Of a DNA stretch of 64,000 bases, positions 11,334 through 21,500 are shown in pieces. A program made the translations under genes and the position numbers. The stretch is taken from positions 465,203 to 529,202 of the forward strand of contig KN817527.1 in NCBI GenBank assembly GCA_000827495.1, given 5' to 3'. The notes below the pieces were generated by a model. It was given only the letters and a program-made list of their open reading frames with translations. It did not search any database and had not been told where the DNA came from. The stretch comes from Hypholoma sublateritium FD-334 SS-4. Taxonomy: Eukaryota; Basidiomycota; Agaricomycetes; Agaricales; Strophariaceae. The stretch's first letter is position 1, and every line of letters starts with the position of its first letter.

Positions 11334-13194
11334 ATGAAGTACTATTTCGAACACCAAAATAACTTCACTTGGGATTCTCCGCCCATAATCGCCCCTCATC
11401 CAGAAATTTCTTATATCCAAGGTTTGTCGGTTCCTAACTTCAGTTCGTTGTCTCACCCCGCCCTACAGAACATGTCCTTGCGGGTCAGATACCCATAAAC
11501 AATGGCGTTGTCTTCGTAGAAGACAATGCAAATGACTTCACGAAGGCCAAGGACACTTTCACTCTTCTGATGGGGGGTCTGACAGCACAGAACACCTATC
11601 CAAGATGTGGAACCAACACTGTAAGGCAACAGAAAGGTTAGTCCAAATATGTATCTTTGATAATGCTAAAATAATCTTCACATCGCAGGATCGAATCAAA
11701 CGCCGAGCAGCCCGAGCTACTCACTGTTCGCCGACAATGAGCTAGATGTTGAATATTCGGGGTACGGGAGTGCCCCGGCCTCATATGACTATGGATTGTC
11801 TACTTCATCAGCCTTGTCTGCCACTCCCAGCGTACACGGTTTTGGTTCCTACGAAGGGTCCAATGAAAAATCAGTAATGTTGCCCAACCACATTGGCTCA
11901 CCCACGTTTAGAATCCCCCCATCATATGACTGCAGCTTCCCAAGTGCTTCGGAATCGATAAACACCCCCGACCTCACCCCCTACCTCACCCCCAACCTCA
12001 CTCCCGACCTGATCACTGCGCCGAGAGCCTTTGAATTTAGACCCGATTCGATCTCAACGCGCCCAACATACTCCAATACGCTATCCTATACCCCATCAAA
12101 CGCAGATGACATCAGCCTGAAAAGTACAGCATACAGCAGCTGTTTAATCGGAGCATTGGGGGGTTTCTTATTTGATGAAGGGAAGCCGACCGTCGACGGG
12201 ACGCACGTAACGCAAGGTATGTTTGTCGCTATTTCCACAATATGAAATCGTGATTCACGGAGGTATCAGATCCCGGCTCTTGGCTCGCTAGCCAGGGTGT
12301 CGATGCGGTCGCGATAGAGCCTGCGGACAGCGAAAACACGGAGAACAGCAGTGAGTCAATCAATTGATCTACGAGAGACGAGAGCGAGTTTATCAATGCC
12401 ATTGTTCAGCCAATCCCCAGCAGACTTGCGATGAGCAGTCTGCTTGGGTCATCAATTCCTTCTGCGAAGAGGGAATTGAACCATATACAAATAAATTTGA
12501 CCATGACACCGGAGCTGGTCCCTCAACGGGTTCCAGTGTAGCTGCGGCTATGCTGGACATAGGGCAAGCAAGACATGGCCAAAGGTAATTGTTAGGCAAT
12601 TCCCTCCTGACAGAATGGAAAACTGATAGCCCCGCAGCCGAGACGGTGAGACCGCCAGCGCCCCGGCGGCCCAAACGGAAAGACGCAGTGGAAAACGGAA
12701 GGCGGTGGACGAACTGGAGTCACCTCAGGCAGCGAAGAGACGTAGGTCAAGTCAGCTTGGTGCAGCTTCGCCCGTGTCTGACTAGATGTGTTGCAGTGCG
12801 TGTGGACCCATCAGCCCAGTCGATGGGCGATATCATGCCCACAACGTTCGCCGAAGAGCCCGCAATTTGTCTAGATAACTCTATCGAAGAGTAAGCGCCA
12901 ATGATCGCGGAACATATGTCGCTCACTGACCTTTCGTTCGCCAGGCATATCTGGGATTTCAGATACATCTTTCCGCCAGAGACACCGAATGGCAGTGAGG
13001 GGCGGCAGCTACCGATATTGGGCGATGGCTCTGTGTTCATAACGCAGAAACTAGAGAAGGATGGCGCGTGGGCTATGCGGCATGTGAGTTTCATCGATGA
13101 GTCGTCGATGAGGAAGGATGGGCAAAAAAGCTGACCGCTGTTTTGGTAGACGGCTGTAGCACGTGACAGTCACGGTCCCAGAAAGAGAAGATGA
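11334..13194 (+). CDS. Uncharacterised nine-exon protein, copy A paralogue
   Basis: I do not recognise this protein. Nine exons (11334-11421, 11469-11636, 11689-12216, 12270-12350, 12410-12584, 12638-12741, 12797-12890, 12945-13083, 13150-13194) join without a frame break into 473 residues, and the same architecture with matching intron phases is found in the paralogue at 18460-20468. The N-terminal half is rich in S, P, T and Y. The centre has spaced cysteines and an acidic stretch (SWLASQGVDAV, INSFCEEGIEP). Exon 6 carries a basic SGKRKAVDE...AAKR stretch resembling a nuclear localisation signal, and the C-terminus is basic. The composition suggests a nuclear regulatory protein, but no known domain is visible. 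Exon 5 and its following intron are almost identical to the paralogue, unlike the rest. Confidence 0.7.
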
Positions 13195-14050
13195 GAATTA
13201 CCCGAATTAGTCTCCGCGACAACTCCGAGTTCGTGTCGCGCTCATCAGACTCACCACTGCCTCATTATCATACCTATATTTGATATTTCACTTACGTCCT
13301 GTACGATACATTTAATTTATATTCCTATTCCATTCATCCATTTATAGCAGACTTCAAAGTTTTGAGTTCGAATTGAGTTCGAAGCAAAGCTAGAAGTCCG
13401 ATAAGCGGGTTCACTTGGGGTTCACATCAATTAAATGGCAAGTCTTAATTTATGCAGTGCAGCATGTGTAGACATGCGCACACGCACACAAAAACCACGA
13501 TCCTAAGATTTAATGCCACACCACTCTAGAGAAACGAGCACCATATACATAGATGCTTTAGACGAACTCGAGCATATCAGTGGTAAGGAAGCGCATTTGA
13601 AAGGAGACAGCACCGCGCGCCAGCGTAACTTCAGTATCCGTTATTCGCGTTAGCCCCCATCCTTAACCGTTCAATAAGAACTCCGCATCCACTACTCAGC
13701 ACAAGAATCCTGGACGGTATATTTCTTCCACGGGCGAAAAATATAGTTATGAAAGCAAATATCCAAGCTCTAGCAAACGCAAGCCGGCCAATTCTCCGCG
13801 GTCTACGGGTCTTTTGAAGTTTAATATGCCAGCCGCGTGCAAACGCGTGAGGACCCGCGCACCGCTTGGCTGGCAGTCGAAGATCTCGCGACCGCGGAGG
13901 ATTGGGCCTATGCTATTCGATCCAGAGAATAGGGTGGAAGAAGAAGGCAAGGGAGGAACGGAGAAGGGGGAACACGATGCGCGCGCAGTGCGATTGGGGA
14001 GCTTGAAGCGGCAGCAGGTTGATACACGTCAGCTTGCTCTAGGCAGTGCC
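13195..14050. other. 3' flank of copy A gene; duplicated noncoding block
   Basis: No gene. About 13690-14050 matches 21040-21480 near the end of copy B, including AACGCGTGA next to GCACCGCTTGG. Confidence 0.5.
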
Positions 14051-14993
14051 CGACGGCCCACGAGCGTTCGCGGTATGGAAGTCACTGCCAGTTCCATCAA
14101 CGGAGCCGGTGATCCTATACCTTCATGCAATCGGTTGGTCTTGAGTGCCATTCGTGTGGAGTCGGCAGAGGATCCCGGACGGCAGATATAATCGTGAGCG
14201 AGTCGTGATGCACCTAAGTTCTCATGACAGAGCACTGATAAATGTTCATATATGTATACCTAGATGAAAATCACCAGTGAATCAACAACTGTGCGATGAA
14301 GGTGTCGCATACCCTCAGGTAGACTCCGCGTGCGCTGCCATCGAAGACAACGTGTCATCGGGTCTGATTATCGGCTGCGCATGAGCGAATTGGGCATGCC
14401 CGTGATGAATGGTACCGTCATGCAGAGACAGCGCCGGTAGTAGAAACAGGTGGAGAGCTGTTGTGCGGGGTGGTATTCTGTACACGCGCATCGTCATTCG
14501 ACAGCGATAGCGGGCAGAAATAAAAGTGGTATAAGCAAATACAAAAGAAGACGCACCTAAGCTTTCACTCCGGGAGCGAAGTACGTTGAAGAATATACGC
14601 ATCTCAGGGCGAATTGGGAAAGCATTTCCCGTATTCCCTGTCGGTTTACGCCGCAAGTGAGTCACAGTCAAAGCCCTCGACATATAAAGGTGCTTACAAC
14701 GTACAACGGACTGGATGACCTTGATAGGTCACCCGTTTCTCCTCGGGTCTCGGAGGATGGCGCACTCTGCAGTCTGCAGGTCGACTAACCAAGTTAGCCG
14801 CGTCTCTACTGTGAGATACATGAACAGGAAGGGTCCAGGGCGTATCGATCCAGAGGCATTTGTTCGCGAGCTGAATGGAGCTGCGGACGTGGGCGATAGA
14901 TAAGTACGAGGGACGACAGAATACGCGTTGAGTGTGGCTTCATTTACATGGACGGCAGGTTGACGGGCAGGTTGATGGGCAGGAGCAGTGAGA

Positions 14994-15047
14994 TTGGGCG
15001 AGCATACGGAACACGTCATAGCCTGATGCAGTGATGGCCGACGGCGA
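14994..15047. repeat. Direct repeat, left flank of insert
   Basis: GGGCGAGC...CACGTCATAGCCTGATGC followed by GTGATGGCCGACGGC. The same string, with a few changes, recurs at 17065-17118 in the same orientation, bracketing the insert. Confidence 0.65.
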
Positions 15048-15109
15048 ATGCCGAGCGGACCGTTCGGTCGCGCGCTCTTCTTTACACCAGCAACCTCATC
15101 CATTTCAGC

Positions 15110-15721
15110 GTGTCCAGCACTTCTATTGCGCTAGATCGCACCCTCTGGTGTCCTTCCATATTCAACGTCGCCCAGAGCACCCCACTCCTCAGCGCGCGCC
15201 CCCCACTCACGCAACATACTCCCCCAGCACCCCCGATGCCGCCACCACCACCCCCAGCAGCCCCGCGCCCCCTATGTATTTACCACGCAGCTTTCCTCGG
15301 CGCCCGCATCAGGCTTAACACGCCGTCCCACTTCAAGTCCACGGTCCTCCGCCTGGCGCTGGCCACCGCGCTGTGCGGCGCCGTGCTGCTGCCCGCGTTC
15401 TTCTTCCTCGTCTCGGTGGCCGCGGCGCAGTGCACCGCGCAGGGGAAGGGGGTAGGGCGTTCCGCGCACGGGGTATTGGGGACGCTGTTGCCCGCGCTCG
15501 TGTGGGAGGCGGTTGGGTGCGCGGAACTCGTATGGATGGTGGAAGCGGCGCTGTGGGGTGGGCACGCAGCCCGGGCGCGTACGTTGTCCGGCTCCTCGCG
15601 CTCGACTGCGAGCATGTCCTCCCCGCGCTCGCTGCGTGGTGGTCGAGACCGTGCATTGCATCGAGGCCGCAGTGCGACTCTCTACGTAGACCAATACTTA
15701 GCTTTTGATAGTAAGATATAA
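15110..15721 (+). CDS. Partial membrane-protein reading frame, start not found
   Basis: A 200-residue open frame with strong GC bias in codon third positions. It has a proline-rich N-terminal part, then FLGARIRLNTPSHFKST and two hydrophobic segments (about 85-110, ALCGAVLLPAFFFLVSV; about 126-150, LLPALVWEAVGCAELVW). No ATG opens the frame, so upstream exons or the true start are missing. It may be a fragment carried by the insert. The family is not recognised. Confidence 0.35.
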   Translation: MSSTSIALDRTLWCPSIFNVAQSTPLLSARPPLTQHTPPAPPMPPPPPPAAPRPLCIYHAAFLGARIRLNTPSHFKSTVLRLALATALCGAVLLPAFFFLVSVAAAQCTAQGKGVGRSAHGVLGTLLPALVWEAVGCAELVWMVEAALWGGHAARARTLSGSSRSTASMSSPRSLRGGRDRALHRGRSATLYVDQYLAFDSKI

Positions 15722-16013
15722 GCCAGGGCTCAACAGTTTCTGTGTTCCAGAGCGATCCGGAAGCCCTAAATGAGTGTAATTTAAATAATATGATTAAATG
15801 TGTCCTCGCTCGCTCGGTATATACGTCGTTCAGAATCTCGCAAGCCTTGGTAGAGAAAAACAAACTTGGGATTTCCAGGGAATCTATTGAACTACGGAGT
15901 AAAGTTTTTATGCCCTTACGAGCATAGAATAAAGATAATATCATTTCCCTCTTCAACCCGCCTCAGTTACTCCGACTCTATTCACACAGACGCCCTGCGC
16001 CGTTTCTAAAACT

Positions 16014-16829
16014 TCAATGCCACCCGCCGCCGCAGTGCGCCCCGCCGCGTCCACCATGCCCGCCCCGCCCACCACGACCTCCATGTCCACCGTGTCCCCC
16101 GTGCCCGCCCCACGACGCGCCGAATCCACCAGTGCCCTCAAACGCAGCCATCCTCTCAGGCCCAGCTCCTTCGCCTCCATGGAAAAACCCTCCTCTCATC
16201 GGATAAAAACCCGCTCGCGCATCGCGCTGCGTGCGCTCGCCGCCGGCGCCGCCTCCGCGGTGGTGTGCGTGGGCGCCGCCGCGACCGCCCCGCATGTGCG
16301 CGTGCTTGTGGTGCATGCGGGCGAAGGAGTGCGCGCTGCCGGGATGCGCGTGTCGCGGCCCATGCGCGTGCCCGTGGTGGTGTCTGTATGCGCCGCGTCC
16401 GCGTCCGCCGCCGAGCGAGTGCCAGTGCGCGTGCCCCGCAGGGTGCAGGTGCAGTGCGCCGAGCAGAACGAATCCTGCGTCGTCGTCCTCACTGGGTGCG
16501 TGCGCGGGCTCAGATTCGGAAGGCGGCGGCGGGGACGCCGCGGCGTGCTCGTGCTCATGCTCATGCTCATGCTCGTGGTCGCGCTCGGGTGGGTGCGCGG
16601 GGAGGAACTCAAAGCCTTCCTCGCCGTCCGACTCAGATTCGGACGACAGCGTCGTCGCGGGCGATGCGCGTCCGCGTTCTCGGCTCATGTTGACAGGGGG
16701 TACGCTCAGTGCCGCGAGGAACTCAAAGCGCGCGTCGCCCGGCGTGTGGGGACCATGCGCCGGCAAGCCAGGGCCCATGAAGTGCGGCGGGATAGGCGTT
16801 AATTGTGAGAATGGGTGGAAGCCCGCCAT
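16014..16829 (-). CDS. His/Gly-rich low-complexity protein
   Basis: A single-exon, 271-residue protein starting MAGFHPF. It has an acidic serine-rich part, an HEHEHE run (encoded near 16545-16585), repeated GFVLLGAL/GFEFLPAH-like motifs, a His-rich middle (RHHHGHAHG) and a C-terminus of GGHGG/RGGRGG repeats ending in GGGWH. Histidine and RGG richness could serve metal or RNA binding, but that is only compositional inference. The start is the ATG at 16829; an upstream extension reads unlike the rest. It is convergent with the membrane-type frame in the same insert. Confidence 0.5.
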   Translation of the reverse strand: MAGFHPFSQLTPIPPHFMGPGLPAHGPHTPGDARFEFLAALSVPPVNMSRERGRASPATTLSSESESDGEEGFEFLPAHPPERDHEHEHEHEHEHAAASPPPPSESEPAHAPSEDDDAGFVLLGALHLHPAGHAHWHSLGGGRGRGAYRHHHGHAHGPRHAHPGSAHSFARMHHKHAHMRGGRGGAHAHHRGGGAGGERTQRDARAGFYPMRGGFFHGGEGAGPERMAAFEGTGGFGASWGGHGGHGGHGGRGGRGGHGGRGGAHCGGGWH

Positions 16830-17064
16830 TGTAGTGCTTAGTAGGATATTCAAAGCGGTATTAACCTCAGCGCGATGCCAGATTGCGGAGCGGAGAAGGA
16901 TGTACCTGCTTTTTATACTGCGGCGCACGGCGCACGGGCCATGGGCTATTCAATTTGAAATCTTGAGTGCGGTGCTCGAGTCACAATTCTGCGGTTCTGT
17001 ACATTCTTAAAGGAGTCCGTCTGATCGCGCTGCGCAGTGCGCAGCGAGCGTCTGGAGTCTGGAC

Positions 17065-17118
17065 TCTGGGCGAGCGTAGGGACCACGTGATAGCCTGATG
17101 CGGTGATGGCCGACGGCA
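17065..17118. repeat. Direct repeat, right flank of insert
   Basis: CACGTGATAGCCTGATGC followed by GTGATGGCCGACGGC, matching 14994-15047 with only a few mismatches. Confidence 0.65.
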
Positions 17119-18244
17119 CTTTCCGCTTATCGAGTCTATTCCGAGAAATTGCGCGCTCGCCCAACGCTCGCCGTCAGTGGGGGCTTGGTTTGTGAAGCAC
17201 AAATTCTCGGAAACGATTGCCATACATGTGAACGTGAATGTTACAGTTTAAAGAGAAGGCTTGGCATAATACCTACCGATAAATGAATCCTAAAACCATA
17301 ATAGGCGGCAGCCATTGACTTCGCCGTCCTACTGCGAAACATTGTATGAACGAAGTACAATATCCAGCCTCCTCACTTTCAACATCCTTGACTTAAAACC
17401 ACTTCCTGTATTTTTTAAAAATTCAGCCCCTCAGGGAACTCTCGAGGTACCTGCAGTGTACGTAGTTTCACACAGATCTATTTATAGAACATACTTGTGA
17501 ATCCGCAAATACTTTGTAGTTCTGGAGGAGAGGAAGCCTCAGCCCCTCAGAAAGGTGCATCGAATTAAAAATCTTGAAATGGTCTGGACCATTGCTCAAT
17601 ATATATTTATGCCTTACAAAATATCAGACAAAAAATGAGTACATTAACTGAATGCAACCATCTGCGGCAGGGCGGCTAATTTCGAACATGCTTTTGCGAG
17701 CAAATGTCAATGCCGTGAGTTTGGCTATATGTAAGTTACACGTCAAATGACCTATTCAAGTGCCCGTGTGAACTGTTGGTCTGGACGTGCTGGCCGTATG
17801 GTGTGCTGAAGGTGTAGCTGTAAGCATGAATGGCATACAGATACGACACATCATATATCATCCTTTGAACACACTGAGATACCAAGGTCATGCCAGCGTC
17901 GATCTCCGGATACGCAGACCCAGATATCCCAAATTGGAACATGTATAACACGAATCCATTGTAATCCACATAGGTCGGTGCAAATGCTGGGATCTCCGCA
18001 GGGTTCTCCAGAATTTTGATCAACGTTGACAGATGGCACACATGTACCCGGAATTTTGAACTCCCCTGGGCGTAGTGGAGAGAACGTCTAGAGCAAGCTG
18101 TCGTTGCCTTTTGTTTTATTCATTATCTCATGGAGTACGTCCTGAGTTGGGCCGAAGAGCGTATGAACGGAAAAACGCTCGCGGTATCCATTGCTTGGCT
18201 TGCTGAGGATCTGGTACCGCGGGCAGACATGGGAGTGCGGCGGG
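17119..18244. other. No gene recognised (within copy B)
   Basis: Duplicated noncoding DNA matching about 10050-11139 of copy A, for example the CAAATTGGAACATGTA region against CAAATCGACACATGTA. Confidence 0.45.
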
Positions 18245-18459
18245 AGTACGAGGGAACGGTAACCCTAACCAGATACTCGACGAGTCATTTTTCGAGAACG
18301 GGAGCATTTACAAGGTGGGCCTCATCCTCGTGTTCACCGAAACAAGACCGTGCGGTCTCCGTGCCGTTCCTATAAGTCGGTGGGTGGTTCATCGCACCAG
18401 AATTACTTTCACACCCAACCCACCACCACTCTCTCCACCATAAAGCTATCCGTTCATTA
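18245..18459 (+). promoter_or_regulatory. Conserved upstream region of the copy B gene
   Basis: Counterpart of 11140-11333. The shared islands include CGACGAGTCAT, GTGTTCACCGAAACA and GACCGTGCGG, at nearly the same distances from the start codon. Confidence 0.4.
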
Positions 18460-20468
18460 ATGGATTATTGCTTCGACTACCAGGGCTATTTGCAGTGGCT
18501 TCCTCCAACAAATTCTCCTCAGTGGGACGCACCGCCACTGCGACTTGAAGGTCTGTCAGTCTCCTTGAACTATCAGTCAATATTAGCAAACCTCAGCTTG
18601 TTGTCTGTTCTTGTCCGATAGACAATGTCTTCCTGGGTCAGATACCCTTGGAAAATTATATAGAGCCTGAGGTCAATGTGTACGAGTTTATGAGGGGCGC
18701 TAACAACGTCAACATTTTCGGAGGCAATGCAGAACAAAAGGCTTACCAAATGCCTAGCGCTGATATAACCGTGACAGGAGCAGGCGAATACGAAAGTCAG
18801 TACAGCGTATCTCAGAAAATTGCAGGAAGATGATCCTTTCATTTAAGAATCGCCTAGAATGCCCGACTACTCGATGTTGAACAACATCTTTGATCCATGT
18901 ACCACTGGGCTGACCCAACTTGAACTGCCGGATTTCACATTGCTGGATGACACATTCAACAACATTTTGATTCAAGAGACACCCCAGACACCGGACTACT
19001 CACTGCTGGATGACACATTTGACAATGTGCTCAACGCCGACTTTCTAGCGTACGGGGGCGCCCCACCCTCATACGACTACCACTCAGAGTCACCGGCTTC
19101 ATCGGTCTCGTCCAACACATCCCCCAGCTTCGCTCCCATCCATGATCATGAATCCTACTTAGATCTCACTACAAATTGTCTTCCAGCGCCCAATGACATT
19201 GACTCGCCTACATTTGGAAGCTATCCTGCTTTGTACACCTACAGCTCCCCAAGCACTTCGGAGTCGTCGACCACCTCCCCAAACACAGCGCCGGGACTCT
19301 TCGACTCTGGGTTCGATTTGATCTCAGCATACCCGACATACTCGGATTATTCGGTGAGCCAATACGATGATGCTGTCAATGGCCCATGGAATGCAAGCAG
19401 TCCCCGAGACATCAGCCCACCAAGCACATCATATGGTAGCTGCTTGAACATAGCATTGGGATATTTCTGTTTTTGTGGAGGAAAGCTGGGCATTGACGGA
19501 ACATGTGAAGCGCAAGGTACATCTGGTGTCGTTTTCACGCCAGGAAATAGAGACTCACAGAAGTTTCAGCACCCGACTCCTCGTTCGTCAGCCAGGGTGT
19601 CGACTGGGCTCCCATAGTCCCCGCGGAAGATCCAAATACGCAAAACAACAGTGAGTCGATTGATCTATCCATGACAGTAAGCTCATGAATATTGTCACAG
19701 CCAATCCCCAACAGACTTGCCACGAGCAGTCTGTTTGGGACATCAATTCCTTCTGCGACGAGGGAATTGAACCTTTTACAAAGATATCTGACCATGACAC
19801 CGGAGCTGGTCCCTCAACGGGTTCCAGTGTAGCTGCGGCTATGCTGGACATAGGGCAAGCAAGACATGGCCAAAGGTAATTGTTAGGCAATTCCCTCCTG
19901 ACGGAATGGAAAACTGATGATCGCGCAGCAGAGTTGACAGGGCTACTAACGTCTCGACGGCCCAAGAGGAACGAAGGGGAAACGGAAAGCGGAAAGCAAT
20001 GGATGCAACGGACGCACCAGAGTCGTCAAAGAGACGTAGGTAGATTCAGCGACGCTGCATCGCCCGTTTTCTGACCCGATGCGTTGCAGTGCGCTTAGAC
20101 CCGTCGGCGCAGTCGATGGACGACATTACAGCCGCGCAGCCCGTTGAAGATCCCGCGAGTCGGCTTGGAAACTTTTGTCAAAAGTGAGTACGATGATCAC
20201 AGAATACACAAAGCTCACTGACCTTGCATTCTCCAGGAGAATCAGGTCCGATTTCAGGCTCATCCTTCCGCCGGAGACGACGAATGGCAGTGAGGGGCTG
20301 CTATCGGGCGCAAGCCCTCTGTTCATGACGCAAAAATTCGAGAGGAAAGGAACGTTCACGATGCGGCATGTAAGTTTTATCGATGAGTTGTCGATGAGGT
20401 GACTGGATGAGCAGAAAAGCTGACCCGATTTTTGGTAGACTGTGATCGCACGTGACGGTCACAATTGA
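18460..20468 (+). CDS. Uncharacterised nine-exon protein, copy B paralogue
   Basis: Paralogue of the gene at 11334-13194, 517 residues, unrecognised family. Exons 18460-18550, 18622-18795, 18848-19516, 19570-19650, 19701-19875, 19929-20035, 20090-20183, 20237-20369 and 20439-20468 give one continuous frame. Intron phases equal those of copy A; exon 4 (81 nt), exon 5 (175 nt) and exon 7 (94 nt) have identical lengths. Exon 3 is longer (669 against 528 nt) because of extra DYS-LLDDTF-type repeats near its start. The central cysteines, the FVSQGVD motif, the basic GNGKRKAMD stretch and the FRLILPPET block near the C-terminus are shared. The protein ends shorter, at ARDGHN. Role unknown; the basic patch suggests nuclear import. 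Confidence 0.7.
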
Positions 20469-21500
20469 TCGACAATTCCGAGTTCACGTTGAGCCGCGCG
20501 GCGCGCGCCGAGCAAACCGGTCTATGGTCTTCATAAGTACTGCAGCAATTTTATATCGATACCTGTATTTATATTTTCATAAATTACGTCCGCCAAATCT
20601 ATACTCTTGGTCCATGATTTATGACAGACTTTGAAGTTGGAAGCTAGCTAAGCATGGAGCAATCTTGGAGTGCGATAAACAGAGTTATTGCAGGGTTTTG
20701 GCAGAGTTACTCAAGATTTACTCCAATTAAATGACATAAGGACCTCTTCAGGCTGTGTACGCCTCAAGGTCTTCATGTGGGAATCACAGCAAGTATTAGA
20801 CACAGGGGGAAGGGAGACATACTTACCGCCGCCTCAGCCTATAATATTAGCTTGCCGCATACGCACACACAAAAACACGATCCTAAGACCTTCAGCCATT
20901 TACGATGCCGTACCATTCTAGAAGAGCCTGAAACGTAAGTATGCTCTGGTGAGACTCAAGTTTATCACTGGCGAAGAAGTACAGTTGAAGAGAGACAGCC
21001 CCGCATGCCAGTGCAACTTCAGTATAACTTATTCGAGCTAGTCCCCAATATTGTTGACCGTTCGCCTAGACCTCCGCATCTACCACCCAGAACAAGCATT
21101 CTGGAGGGTGGACTTCTTCCATAGGCGTAGAATACAGGTCTTAGAGCGAATATTCAAGTGTGGGCCAGCCAACTCTCCGCGATCTACGGATCTTTTGAGG
21201 TTACATATGCCAGCCGCGTGCAAACGCGTGAAGTCCCGCGCACCGCTTGGCCGGCAGTCGTAAGTCTCGCGACTGCGGAGGATTCTACGCGCTCCAGAGA
21301 ATGGGGTGGATTACGAGGGCAAGAGAGGAACGGAGAGGCAGAACACAGTGCCCGGCGTGCCCGCAATACAATGAATGTGTGCCATACAAGATAGGCACAC
21401 CGTAGGCCCTCCGCGTGCCAACGTGCCCCGGAGCTTGAAGCGGCGACAGGCTGATAGACGTCAACTTGCTCAAATCAGCGCGCGGAGGTGTTTACAATCA
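20469..21500. other. 3' flank of copy B gene
   Basis: No gene. 21040-21480 is the partner of 13690-14050. Confidence 0.45.

Larger units (their letters stand above)
8700..14050. repeat. Tandem segmental duplication, copy A
   Basis: First copy of a diverged tandem duplication. Three blocks can be matched in order to copy B: about 8720-9560 to 14065-14900, about 10050-13195 to 17175-20470, and about 13690-14050 to 21040-21480. The matches cover coding and noncoding DNA, including shared strings such as TATACCTAGAT, so this is a block duplication rather than retroposition. Copy A holds one intact nine-exon gene and no insert. Confidence 0.75.
14994..17118. mobile_element. GC-rich 2.1 kb insert flanked by direct repeats
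   Basis: Sequence between the two direct repeats has no counterpart in copy A, is much more GC-rich than its surroundings, and carries two coding stretches in convergent orientation. No transposase, terminal inverted repeat or reverse transcriptase is visible, so it could be a captured genomic segment joined by recombination between short repeats rather than a true transposon. Confidence 0.4.
14051..21500. repeat. Tandem segmental duplication, copy B (interrupted)
   Basis: Second copy of the unit, beginning immediately after copy A. Its first block (about 14065-14900) is separated from the gene-bearing block (from about 17175) by a 2.1 kb insert absent from copy A. Divergence from copy A is substantial in spacers and lower in parts of the gene. 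Confidence 0.75.
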
